DNA of 64,000 bases from assembly GCF_900639875.1 (NCBI RefSeq), contig NZ_CAAAIA010000006.1:124001-188000 (forward strand), given 5' to 3'. A program made the position numbers and the translations under genes. Position 1 is the stretch's first letter. Each line of letters opens with the position of its first letter. Under the pieces are notes generated by a model, which was given only the letters and a program-made list of their open reading frames with translations, searched no databases and was not told the DNA's origin. This document shows, one piece after another, positions 27,633 to 36,879 of this stretch. Source of the stretch: Legionella impletisoli. GTDB lineage: Bacteria; Pseudomonadota; Gammaproteobacteria; Legionellales; Legionellaceae.

Positions 27633-27751
27633 GGTTAATGCAAATGGTGTTGGGAATAAATTAAGAAAGTTCGAGGACAAGCGCTGTGTGATTTGAAAAT
27701 AGCGTATACCGTTGCTACCATGTTTCTTATCGTCATCGATTAAATGCCAGG

Positions 27752-28678
27752 ATGCTAGCTAAAAAATACCCTACGTTGATAGGTTATAGCGCTCTGATTT
27801 TTTGGGCTTTAGCCGCGCCTTTGGTGGTCCAGATTAAGTCATTACCCGTCTTTGAAACCCTAAGTATTGTTTTTTCTGTGAGCTTCTTAATTTCGGCAGT
27901 CAAATTAACCATATATCGTGAGTGGTCTAAACTAAAACAACCATGGTTTCTCTGGGTTATAGGATTTCTTGGTATTTATGGCAATGATCTACTTTACATT
28001 GCAGCGTTTAAGCATGCACCAGCAACTCATGCGGATTTAATTAATTATCTTTGGCCTATTATTGTGATTTTGTTCGCAGGGTTTCTTCCTAATGAGCGGC
28101 TCTGTTTCAAGCATCTTTTAGCTGCGTCAATGGGATTTGCCGGCATTTATATTCTAATTAGTCAAAATGATCATGGCTTTGATAGCCGCTATTTATTTGG
28201 TTATCTATTAGCTCTACTCGACGCAGTGGTCTGGTCACTTTACACGTTAATGGCAAGACACTACGGAAAATCACCTGTAGAAATCATAGGAATTTATTGT
28301 GGCATTGGAGCCATTTCTTCCCTGCTTATACACGTTCATATGGAGTCATTTATTCTTCCCAGTAACCTAGAATGGAGTATTTTAGTGATGATGGGGATGA
28401 CGACCCAATGTCTAGCCTACTTTTTCTGGGATTTTGGAGTTAAACGAGGGAATTTCAAACTACTCACCATTTTATCTTATGGAAATCCGATTCTATCCGT
28501 CTTTTTTTTAATCTTATTCGGGATGGCTAAATTCTCTGTAGAACTTGGTATTGCTTGTCTTTTAGTTACCCTGGGAGGGTTAATTGGCATTATCCCCTGG
28601 CAAGCTCTTTATCGCCATGTATGGGTAAAGCCATTACCGGTTTCTCACGAAGAGTTGACGCCAGTAAAGCCCCAATAA
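27752..28678 (+). CDS. DMT-family transporter (EamA), YddG-like
   Basis: An inner-membrane permease with ten predicted helices in two EamA repeats, 308 residues. It begins MLAKKYPTLIGYSALIFWAL and contains the YddG-like signature GNDLLYIAAFKHAPATHADLINYLWPIIVI and FFWDFGVKRGNFKLLTILSYGNPILS. YddG-type proteins export aromatic amino acids; substrate is by homology only. Its last 89 bp overlap, tail to tail, the end of the next DMT gene on the other strand, so both C-terminal cytoplasmic tails are encoded by the same DNA. Confidence 0.85.
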   Translation: MLAKKYPTLIGYSALIFWALAAPLVVQIKSLPVFETLSIVFSVSFLISAVKLTIYREWSKLKQPWFLWVIGFLGIYGNDLLYIAAFKHAPATHADLINYLWPIIVILFAGFLPNERLCFKHLLAASMGFAGIYILISQNDHGFDSRYLFGYLLALLDAVVWSLYTLMARHYGKSPVEIIGIYCGIGAISSLLIHVHMESFILPSNLEWSILVMMGMTTQCLAYFFWDFGVKRGNFKLLTILSYGNPILSVFFLILFGMAKFSVELGIACLLVTLGGLIGIIPWQALYRHVWVKPLPVSHEELTPVKPQ

Positions 28679-29504
28679 GTGCAATGAAGCCACCTGAAAG
28701 TGAAAGCAAGGTAGGTTCTTCGTGAAGAAGTACAAATCCGATTAATGTGGATACCAGAGGAAGGGTATATAAAAATAATGCTGCTCTCGAAACCGGCATA
28801 AAATTAAGAACATAACCCCAAGCGATGTATCCGAGTGCCGCAGGGAAAATTCCCAAATAAACTGCCGCCGCATTGGCAGTAAAAGAGGCCACGTGAATTT
28901 CTCTCCATAACGCAGGCGCAAAAAACAATAACGACAACATACCTCCCCACATCGCCCAGGCAGCCACGGCCACTGGGTGATAAAGAGCTAAATATTGTTT
29001 CAACATCACCGTAAATACCGCACCCGTTAAAGCAGAAAGTAAAATAATAAGCATTCCATACATGACCGAAGCATTTGCATTTTCTGCCCAAGCCATGAGC
29101 ACTAAACCTGCTAAACTGATTGCAATCCCAAGATACATGCGCTGATTCGCACGCTCATTTAGAAATAACAACGATAAAATCAACGTGAGAATAGGCATTA
29201 AACCCACAATGAAACTAGCCACACCAGCTGATACGGTAAGCTCACCCATATTTAAAGCTATGTTGTAAATTCCAATACCTATCGCCCCTAATAGAATTAG
29301 CCGAATTCTATGAGACCAGAACATAGGCTTTTTAATCGTTAAGATTGGATAAATTATTATCATAAATAGTGAGGCAACCAAAAAACGAAAGAGTGCCAGT
29401 GAGCCTGGGGTAAATGCTGTTAAGCCGATTCTTATACCAACATAGGCCGATGACCAAAGCAAAATGGTAAGTGAGAGCAAAGCGTTGACAAGGATAGACT
29501 GCAT
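28590..29504 (-). CDS. DMT-family transporter (EamA), RhaT/YdcZ-like permease
   Basis: A 304-residue permease with ten helices and two EamA repeats (first near ILLWSSAYVGIRIGLTAFTPGSLALFRF, second near GYIAWGYVLNFMPVSRAALFLYTLPLVSTLIGFVLLHEEPT). The typical 'ALFLYTLPLVSTLIG...L.E.PT' ending helices are clear. It is not closely similar to the YddG-like partner, so the two are not a recent duplication. The gene ends 89 bp inside the convergent neighbour. Substrate unknown; relatives export amino acids or metabolites. Confidence 0.85.
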   Translation of the reverse strand: MQSILVNALLSLTILLWSSAYVGIRIGLTAFTPGSLALFRFLVASLFMIIIYPILTIKKPMFWSHRIRLILLGAIGIGIYNIALNMGELTVSAGVASFIVGLMPILTLILSLLFLNERANQRMYLGIAISLAGLVLMAWAENANASVMYGMLIILLSALTGAVFTVMLKQYLALYHPVAVAAWAMWGGMLSLLFFAPALWREIHVASFTANAAAVYLGIFPAALGYIAWGYVLNFMPVSRAALFLYTLPLVSTLIGFVLLHEEPTLLSLSGGFIALIGALLASTLREKPVMALPIHGDKELARG

Positions 29505-29672
29505 ATTTTTGTTGCCACAATAATCATTAAGTACAATATTTTAGCACAAAAAATGGTTTTAAAATAGTTACTCTCCCGAGTATGATAGGCGCAATTTTTT
29601 TCGAACTCCGGCTTGTCCTTATTCGCCATATTAACTTCGAACTAAGACTTTTATATTTTTAGGAACCGTTCT

Positions 29673-32240
29673 ATGACCTTTACGTATCTAACTGAATTAG
29701 CCTTAAGAGCAGCTGTTCATACCACCAATAAAGAATTAAGTTCGGATCAAAATCACGCAGAAGCCATCAAAAAAACCGCTTTAGAACGCGCTCAGCAATT
29801 GGTGCAAAGCCATAGCACCTCATCTTCTATGGCTTCCCAATTCAGCGCTCAGTCCGAAGCAATTGCTTTAGCCGTTGTAGGGCTTGAACTCGCTTATCAA
29901 GCCGTTCATAAACAAGTTGAATTACTGAACAATCGTCGATTATCCTTTGATAAAGAACGCCAAGCTGGTATTGCAACCTTTCTTATCCCAAGTAATGTTG
30001 AAGAAGCCGCTTATACGCATGAAGAAGCAGCGATTAAAGCATTTAATACCTTAGCTTTTGCCTCGCCCTTATCACCTTACTTCGGAATTCATACAGCTCG
30101 TTTAGAAGAAGAGAAAAAAGCAGATTTTTATTCTGTTTTACCGTTTTATCGAATGAGCGAACAACTTGAACACCCTGTTGCTAGCACTCAGTCTACTGAC
30201 AAAGAACGAAATGCAATTAACCTCTTCTTTCAGTCAGCATTACCCGATGCCATCTCCGACCTGGATATGGATTTTCAAACCGATACGAAGTTCATTGAAT
30301 TTTTTGTATCTGCCTTTGAACAATCGAATTATTTAAATGACTTGCGTGCGCCGCGATACATCATGATGTGTTTGGCAAATTTACTATGGAATCTTCAGCA
30401 TCCAGTCGACCCCACTTCGGGATTTCCACTCAGTCATGATCAGTCTGTTGAACTTTGTCGGCATGCAGAATTATTTTTAAATCATTTGTTAGATATGGAT
30501 ACGCGTCCCTTTTTACAGGACATCAGTAATGACACGAATCATCTAATCAGTTTTGTTCGCAAAGTTGAAGTCCATGTTAAGTCATTACGTATTGCGTATT
30601 CTGAAGAACAGTTACATGCACTCAATGTTGAAGATGTTACCAACTCAGCGCATCATGCGGTACGAATTATGGATAAGAGTGTCTTCAAATTAATTTATAG
30701 AATTGATAATCCCACTACAAAACGTAAGGAACCAAATGAACGGGCAGCGGCAGAGCTTGCAGATATTATTGGTTATTTAAATGAATTGTTGCAATTAAAT
30801 CCGAGTTTACTTAAACAGTTTCAAAACTATGAGTATTTAATTCCAGAAGCTGCGCTGATGAATAAGCCGCCGATAACGGTCATTGATATATTGATTTTGT
30901 TTTGTCATTTACCTTATTTCAAGCGCGATGAATTGTACGAAAAATTAAAAGCCACTTCATGTGATAGTGCTTTGGAGCTGATGGAAACCTTAAAAAGATT
31001 CGATACCTTATTTGTTAAACCAATTAAAGAAATAAGCAAACGAGAGCTTCAAGTCACTGCATTTCATCACCAATATATCGAAGTTGCCGCAAGAACTGCA
31101 AAACGCCTGATCCCATTAGTTACGTTAGTCATTGAGGATTTTCGACTTGAAGTTGATACCCAATTTTCTGTCGAACAAGCGCGAAAACCAAGTAGCGCGA
31201 TAAAGCTAATAGGCAAGCAGCAAGTGTTAGCCATTAATAAAATGGCAGAAGCTGGTGATGGATATTATCAATGGGTTATATCACCTTATATATCCTTGGC
31301 ATCGACTGTAGATAAATTTGATTCACTTCCCAAACATCAATATCGTATCTCGAAGATGACTAGACTGTTGGATAGCATCCGTGAAATTGTAAGAAAGTAT
31401 CGAGATTTTTTATTGCATGCTTCTTTTCAGCAGTTTTTAATTAAGTGCCTTAATCAAGTTCAACAAGAGTTTAAAATTCTAGGAGAACGTGTCCAAGCAT
31501 TGGATACCTATTTAGCAGGAAATGAACACATTAGCCGAGGATTACAAGCTATTTTGCGCCCACTTACCCGAGACTTGAACACCAGTTTGCATGCTGTCAG
31601 GACAGCAGCATCAAGTTTCGAACAGGTGATTGCAGCTCCAGATTTCACTGAACATCAAAAAGAAGAACTTGCTCAGAAAATAGAAATAGTTAATCAGCAA
31701 TATACCGATTTATTTACAGAACCCACTGGAATTGAATGGCCTTTTACCGAAGCTACTTCCAATCCATTACCTACCCATACTGACTCATCTGTCTCCCTAT
31801 CATTTATTCCCGCAAAACAAGCGCTCGCTCTTAGGAAATTGGTCCAGCAGTGTTATGATGGCTTATCCTTTCAAAGTCGATTAGGACATAAAGGAGAATT
31901 GTTGAGAGATTTATTAACCTTAATTGATAATCAACCTAATTTTACCGAGGAACAACTCAAACACGTTATTCTGGAATTAGTACGTGTTACTGCAAGTTAT
32001 CGTCCAACATGGTTTTTCCAAGCCGCTTATGGCCAGACTCGTTCAGCTCAAACTTTAATAGCCGCCATCAAAAATCCTGAAATTAATCGGCAACTGCCCT
32101 TGGCGTCCCTGTTATTTGGTAAAGATATTAATATTGCCACGTTAAGCAATGAGAAAATCATCCTACAGCTTAAAGGACTCCGAGAACAAAATCATTGGCA
32201 AGAATCGGCGAATCAAATTGAGGTGGTTAATGCGTTTTGA
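29673..32240 (+). CDS. Large helical protein of unknown function, possible Dot/Icm effector
   Basis: An 855-residue soluble protein with no signal peptide or membrane segment, predicted almost wholly alpha-helical and rich in Leu, Gln, Glu and Ala. No enzyme motif was recognised. The C-terminal part (YRPTWFFQAAYGQTRSAQTL ... LPLASLLFGKDINIATLSNEKI) looks like a distinct folded module, and the end is polar with Glu/Gln (QESANQIEVVNAF), compatible with a Dot/Icm C-terminal signal. The gene is monocistronic, with its own leader. Large helical proteins of this sort in Legionella are often translocated effectors; here that is inference from composition and context. Confidence 0.75.
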   Translation: MTFTYLTELALRAAVHTTNKELSSDQNHAEAIKKTALERAQQLVQSHSTSSSMASQFSAQSEAIALAVVGLELAYQAVHKQVELLNNRRLSFDKERQAGIATFLIPSNVEEAAYTHEEAAIKAFNTLAFASPLSPYFGIHTARLEEEKKADFYSVLPFYRMSEQLEHPVASTQSTDKERNAINLFFQSALPDAISDLDMDFQTDTKFIEFFVSAFEQSNYLNDLRAPRYIMMCLANLLWNLQHPVDPTSGFPLSHDQSVELCRHAELFLNHLLDMDTRPFLQDISNDTNHLISFVRKVEVHVKSLRIAYSEEQLHALNVEDVTNSAHHAVRIMDKSVFKLIYRIDNPTTKRKEPNERAAAELADIIGYLNELLQLNPSLLKQFQNYEYLIPEAALMNKPPITVIDILILFCHLPYFKRDELYEKLKATSCDSALELMETLKRFDTLFVKPIKEISKRELQVTAFHHQYIEVAARTAKRLIPLVTLVIEDFRLEVDTQFSVEQARKPSSAIKLIGKQQVLAINKMAEAGDGYYQWVISPYISLASTVDKFDSLPKHQYRISKMTRLLDSIREIVRKYRDFLLHASFQQFLIKCLNQVQQEFKILGERVQALDTYLAGNEHISRGLQAILRPLTRDLNTSLHAVRTAASSFEQVIAAPDFTEHQKEELAQKIEIVNQQYTDLFTEPTGIEWPFTEATSNPLPTHTDSSVSLSFIPAKQALALRKLVQQCYDGLSFQSRLGHKGELLRDLLTLIDNQPNFTEEQLKHVILELVRVTASYRPTWFFQAAYGQTRSAQTLIAAIKNPEINRQLPLASLLFGKDINIATLSNEKIILQLKGLREQNHWQESANQIEVVNAF

Positions 32241-32324
32241 ATAAGTTAAGCTAAAGAGATCCCTTAGGGGGTAGATTAATAGTGGGATCCCTTGACACTT
32301 ATATTGAATATAAAAGGACTTTTT

Positions 32325-32840
32325 ATGAAGAAATTAGTTTTAGCTTTACTGGTTATATTATTTGGTAATACCTGTTTTTCTGCTGAAGTGACTGCCACCG
32401 TTCACTCAACAGAAAAAGATAAAAAAGTTTTGGGGCAAGTGGTATTTAAAGATACTCCATACGGCTTACTGATTATCCCAAAGCTAAGCGGATTACCATC
32501 AGGACTTCATGGTTTTCACTTACATGAACACCCGGATTGCGGCGATCAAGGCCAAGCAGCTGGAGGGCATTTCGACCCAAAATCGACGAATACTCATCAA
32601 GGCCCTTATGGTGATGGGCATTTAGGAGACTTGCCGGTATTGTATGTTGAACAAGATGGCAATGCGAGCACGCCTACTTTGGCCCCACGGTTAAAAACCA
32701 GTGATTTGAACGAATTAGCCCTTATCATTCACGAAGGGGGTGACACCTATAGCGATACCCCCAAACTAGGCGGCGGTGGAGCACGAATTGCCTGTGGGGT
32801 GGTTAACGGCAAATCAGTGACCAAACAAAGCTCTAATTAA
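32325..32840 (+). CDS. sodC: Periplasmic Cu/Zn superoxide dismutase
   Basis: Dismutates superoxide in the periplasm. The signal peptide MKKLVLALLVILFGNTCFSA is preceded by a purine-rich AAAAGGA site, so ATG 32325 was chosen over the open frame to 32292. Copper and zinc ligands are visible in GFHLHEHPDCG, AAGGHFDP, HQGPYGDGHLGDLP, and the electrostatic-loop/catalytic end GGDTYSDTPKLGGGGARIACGV (the disulfide partner Cys is in the last). 171 residues, normal for bacterial SodC. In intracellular pathogens it defends against the host oxidative burst. Confidence 0.95.
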   Translation: MKKLVLALLVILFGNTCFSAEVTATVHSTEKDKKVLGQVVFKDTPYGLLIIPKLSGLPSGLHGFHLHEHPDCGDQGQAAGGHFDPKSTNTHQGPYGDGHLGDLPVLYVEQDGNASTPTLAPRLKTSDLNELALIIHEGGDTYSDTPKLGGGGARIACGVVNGKSVTKQSSN

Positions 32841-32893
32841 CCTGAGTTCGAGTGAAAAGTCATTTATGACGTTTATGGCGCTAAACGAACGTT

Positions 32894-32928
32894 ATCCCGT
32901 AAAAAAAATAAGCTTTTTTATACGGGAT
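32894..32928. terminator. Bidirectional hairpin after sodC
   Basis: ATCCCGTAAAAAA pairs with TTTTTTATACGGGAT between the convergent sodC and purA genes. The stem incorporates A and T runs on its two sides, so it can act as an intrinsic terminator in both directions. Confidence 0.6.
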
Positions 32929-32945
32929 CCATTCAAAATAAGCCA

Positions 32946-32985
32946 GTTCGATATCAGCAAAAATTGGATTTTTCTGATATCGGAC
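32946..32985. repeat. Second long hairpin between sodC and purA
   Basis: GTTCGATATCAG...AAAAAT and ATTTTTCTGATATCGGAC form an 18-bp stem with one mismatch and one wobble around a 3-nt loop. It could be an additional terminator for purA or a small REP-like element. Confidence 0.5.
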
Positions 32986-33070
32986 TAACGTTAATTAGTC
33001 TGCGAAGAAACCAAGGTATTGGAAATGATAGCAGCTAATAAGCAAACGCAGAGTAAGATCATACCATTGT

Positions 33071-34381
<1,311 letters not shown>

Positions 34382-34588
34382 TTACTCTGCCAATTGATGA
34401 ATAATAGTAAGCAAGATAACGCCTACCATCATGCTAAAAAAACCGGAAATTCGTAACATCCTATCGTCCTTGGTTAGGACTTTAATTAATAATTTCTTCC
34501 AAGTTGAAGGCGATGCAAACGGCATAATTCCCTCAAAGACCAGTACTAAGGCTAAGGCTGAAAGAAAATTAGTTAACACAAACGCCAT
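34382..34588 (-). CDS. yjeT: DUF2065 small membrane protein (YjeT)
   Basis: A 68-residue protein with two membrane helices (MAFVLTNFLSALALVLVFEG and ISGFFSMMVGVILLTIIHQL) separated by a short basic loop; this is the DUF2065/YjeT family. ATG 34588 is used; TTG 34594 is the alternative. The start lies immediately after the T tract of a strong terminator, and GGAG directly abuts the ATG, so its ribosome site is unusual. It sits between hflC and purA as in E. coli. Function unknown. Confidence 0.85.
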   Translation of the reverse strand: MAFVLTNFLSALALVLVFEGIMPFASPSTWKKLLIKVLTKDDRMLRISGFFSMMVGVILLTIIHQLAE

Positions 34589-34599
34589 CTCCAATAAAA

Positions 34600-34623
34600 A
34601 AGGGTTAAGACCGCTTAACCCTT
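34600..34623 (-). terminator. Intrinsic terminator after hflC
   Basis: On the minus strand a perfect 10-bp stem AAGGGTTAAG / CTTAACCCTT with a 4-nt loop is followed by TTTT just before the yjeT start. It should end most hflKC transcripts and separate them from yjeT-purA. Confidence 0.8.
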
Positions 34624-34664
34624 AAAAACTTAATACAGACCCTAAAAAGAGGGGGTTATTATAA

Positions 34665-35576
34665 TTAATTCCCCGCTGCAATTCCATTCCCTTTTGCTAA
34701 ACCGTGCTTGAAGTAGTCAAAAAAAGCGCTGCTTTGATCAAGTACTAAAATATCTTGTTTACTATCAAAGCTATTTTCATACGCTTTCAAGCTGCGATAG
34801 AAGGTAAAAAAGTCTTTATTCTTCGCAAACGCCTGCTCATAGACGGTAGCGGCTTCGGCTTGACCTTTCGCTTTGATGGTTCGCCCTTCATTCAAGGCTT
34901 CAGCAAGAATAACCGTCACCTTGGCATCGGCATTGGCTTTTATTGCTTCAGCGGCCGCGTTTCCATCTGCTCGATGACGATTAGCAATTTTTTGCATATC
35001 CGCACGCATACGTTGGTAAATAGCATTACTAGTACTTGGAGGGAGCTCAATCCCTTTAATTCGAACATCAACAACGTATATTCCGAGCTGACTAGCTTGC
35101 TCTTCTGCTTTTTGTTGCAACACCTCCATGACATCATCGCGTCCAGAAACGAGATCAGGAATCGTTCGTTTGCCAAATTGAGCCCGCAAGGAAGTGTTTA
35201 ATTGTTGCTCAAGCAATGTTTCGGCTTTAAGCTCATTCCCACCGGTTGCTTTGAAATAATGAGCCAGATCATTAATTCGCCATTTAACATAATAATCAAC
35301 TAACACATCTTTCTTCTCTTTAGTCACAATTCGAGAAGATTTAATATCGAGCGTTTGAATCCGAGTATCAAAAATGCGAACTGTTTCAATAAATGGAATT
35401 TTGAAGTGTAAGCCAGGATCAAGGATTTTAACTTTATCCGACTGTTCAACGGTCACTAACTTACCAAGGCGCAATAAAATAGCATGGTGCCCTTGCGTAA
35501 TGGTAAAGAGGCTCGTTAAAAGCAAAAGTAAAATTACAAAAGCCAAAATCCCTAAGAAAGTTTTCGTGGCATTCAT
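34665..35576 (-). CDS. hflC: Protease modulator HflC
   Basis: SPFH/band-7 protein that with HflK forms a periplasmic cage around FtsH and modulates degradation of membrane proteins. A single N-terminal membrane helix (FLGILAFVILLLLLTSLFTI) is followed by the SPFH domain (GHHAILLRLGKLV ... RIQTLDIKSSRIVTKEKKDVLVDYYVKW) and a coiled-coil Ala-rich region (GNAAAEAIKANADAKVTVILAEA). 303 residues. Its ATG shares a base with the hflK TAA. Confidence 0.95.
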   Translation of the reverse strand: MNATKTFLGILAFVILLLLLTSLFTITQGHHAILLRLGKLVTVEQSDKVKILDPGLHFKIPFIETVRIFDTRIQTLDIKSSRIVTKEKKDVLVDYYVKWRINDLAHYFKATGGNELKAETLLEQQLNTSLRAQFGKRTIPDLVSGRDDVMEVLQQKAEEQASQLGIYVVDVRIKGIELPPSTSNAIYQRMRADMQKIANRHRADGNAAAEAIKANADAKVTVILAEALNEGRTIKAKGQAEAATVYEQAFAKNKDFFTFYRSLKAYENSFDSKQDILVLDQSSAFFDYFKHGLAKGNGIAAGN

Positions 35577-36742
35577 TAGCTAATCCTCCCCGGGCGCTCT
35601 GTAGGACGAAGCAGTGGGCGTCCGTCATACATTGACTCACCAGCAGCTTGAGTGGCTATACCCTCATCCAAATCAGCTTTCGGTATAACGCTAGATTTTG
35701 TAGAGTTCGTCTGGTTAATAAGTTTTTCAAGCGGAAGATAAAGCAGGTTTCCTGATTTACCATCTACGATGATTTTACTGCTTTGACTTAAGACTTTTTG
35801 CATTGCATCTAAGTACATACGCTCCGCTGTTACATAAGGCGATTGCAAATAAACAGGTAAAAGCTTTAGAAACTCAGCCGTTTCACCTTTTGCATTCAAT
35901 ACGACTTGCTGAGCATAGGCCTGTGATTCAGCCAGAATTCGTTTTGCATTACCGTGTGCAATAGGTACAACGCGTGCTTCATAAGCGCGAGCTTGCTCAA
36001 TGAAGCGCTTCTCATCTTCCTGAGCTTTGATTGCGTCATCAAAAGCATCTTGCACGCTTTCAGGTGCACGTGCAGGTTGTGGCGATACGTTCACCACCAA
36101 AATTCCAGTTTTGTAGCGAGCTAAAATCTGGATTAAACTCTCTTGGACCTTACTGCCCCAAACGTCTCGACCTTCGGTAATAATTTCATCTAAGGAAGTA
36201 TGGCCTATTACTTGCCGCAAAGCGCTGGATGTGGCCTGTTGTAAACTTTCAATGGGATCAGCCACATTAAATAAAAACTCTTCTAAATCCCCGATGCGAT
36301 ATTGCACGACGACGGAAACCGAGACAAGATTTTCATCTTTTGTCAGCATGTTGGCTGAATAGGAATAATCCGATACTCGCTCCACATTGACAACAATTTT
36401 GGAGGAAATTAATCGGGGGATCCAATGTGGCCCAGGGCCTACCGTTTCAACGTATTTTCCAAACCGTAAGATGGCAGCTTGTTCAGCAGGATCTACAATA
36501 AAAATTCCTGATAACGCCCAGAGTATAAACGCGGCTAAAAAAATAATAGCAGCTAAAATCCCAGCACCACCTGCACCTGAGTCAGGACGCCCAGAGTCTG
36601 ACTTTTGGGATCCTTTCATGAATGTTCGTTTCAATCGCTCCTGGAGTCGCTTTAACGCTTCATCTAAATCTGGCGGCTGGTCTTTCCCACTCCAGGGATC
36701 CTTATCCTTGTCTTTATCTTTATCCGGCTCATTCCACCCCAT
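35576..36742 (-). CDS. hflK: Protease modulator HflK
   Basis: Partner of HflC. An acidic/basic charged N-terminal tail (EPDKDKDKDKDPWSGKDQPP) is followed by a membrane helix (GILAAIIFLAAFILWALSGIFIV), the SPFH domain (PAEQAAILRFGKYVETVGPGPHWI) and a helical region. 388 residues, normal for HflK. The repeated Asp-Lys at the N-terminus is encoded by a tandem AAAGATAAGGAT-like stretch (about 36710-36725), a small slippage-prone repeat. Confidence 0.95.
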   Translation of the reverse strand: MGWNEPDKDKDKDKDPWSGKDQPPDLDEALKRLQERLKRTFMKGSQKSDSGRPDSGAGGAGILAAIIFLAAFILWALSGIFIVDPAEQAAILRFGKYVETVGPGPHWIPRLISSKIVVNVERVSDYSYSANMLTKDENLVSVSVVVQYRIGDLEEFLFNVADPIESLQQATSSALRQVIGHTSLDEIITEGRDVWGSKVQESLIQILARYKTGILVVNVSPQPARAPESVQDAFDDAIKAQEDEKRFIEQARAYEARVVPIAHGNAKRILAESQAYAQQVVLNAKGETAEFLKLLPVYLQSPYVTAERMYLDAMQKVLSQSSKIIVDGKSGNLLYLPLEKLINQTNSTKSSVIPKADLDEGIATQAAGESMYDGRPLLRPTERPGRIS

Positions 36743-36879
36743 GCACTATTACTCCCGGCGTTACAAACGAAAACTAGAATTTTATGGGGTATATTCTCAT
36801 TAAGCAAGTCAAAAGCTAATGTGAGATAAAAAATGCATATTGGATAGAATGCTCTTACCGTTTAAAGCTCCATTCCAGG

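Noticed and set aside
32292..32297. TTGACA as a -35 box for sodC
   Set aside because: No acceptable -10 lies 15-19 bp downstream; that position is the sodC ribosome site.
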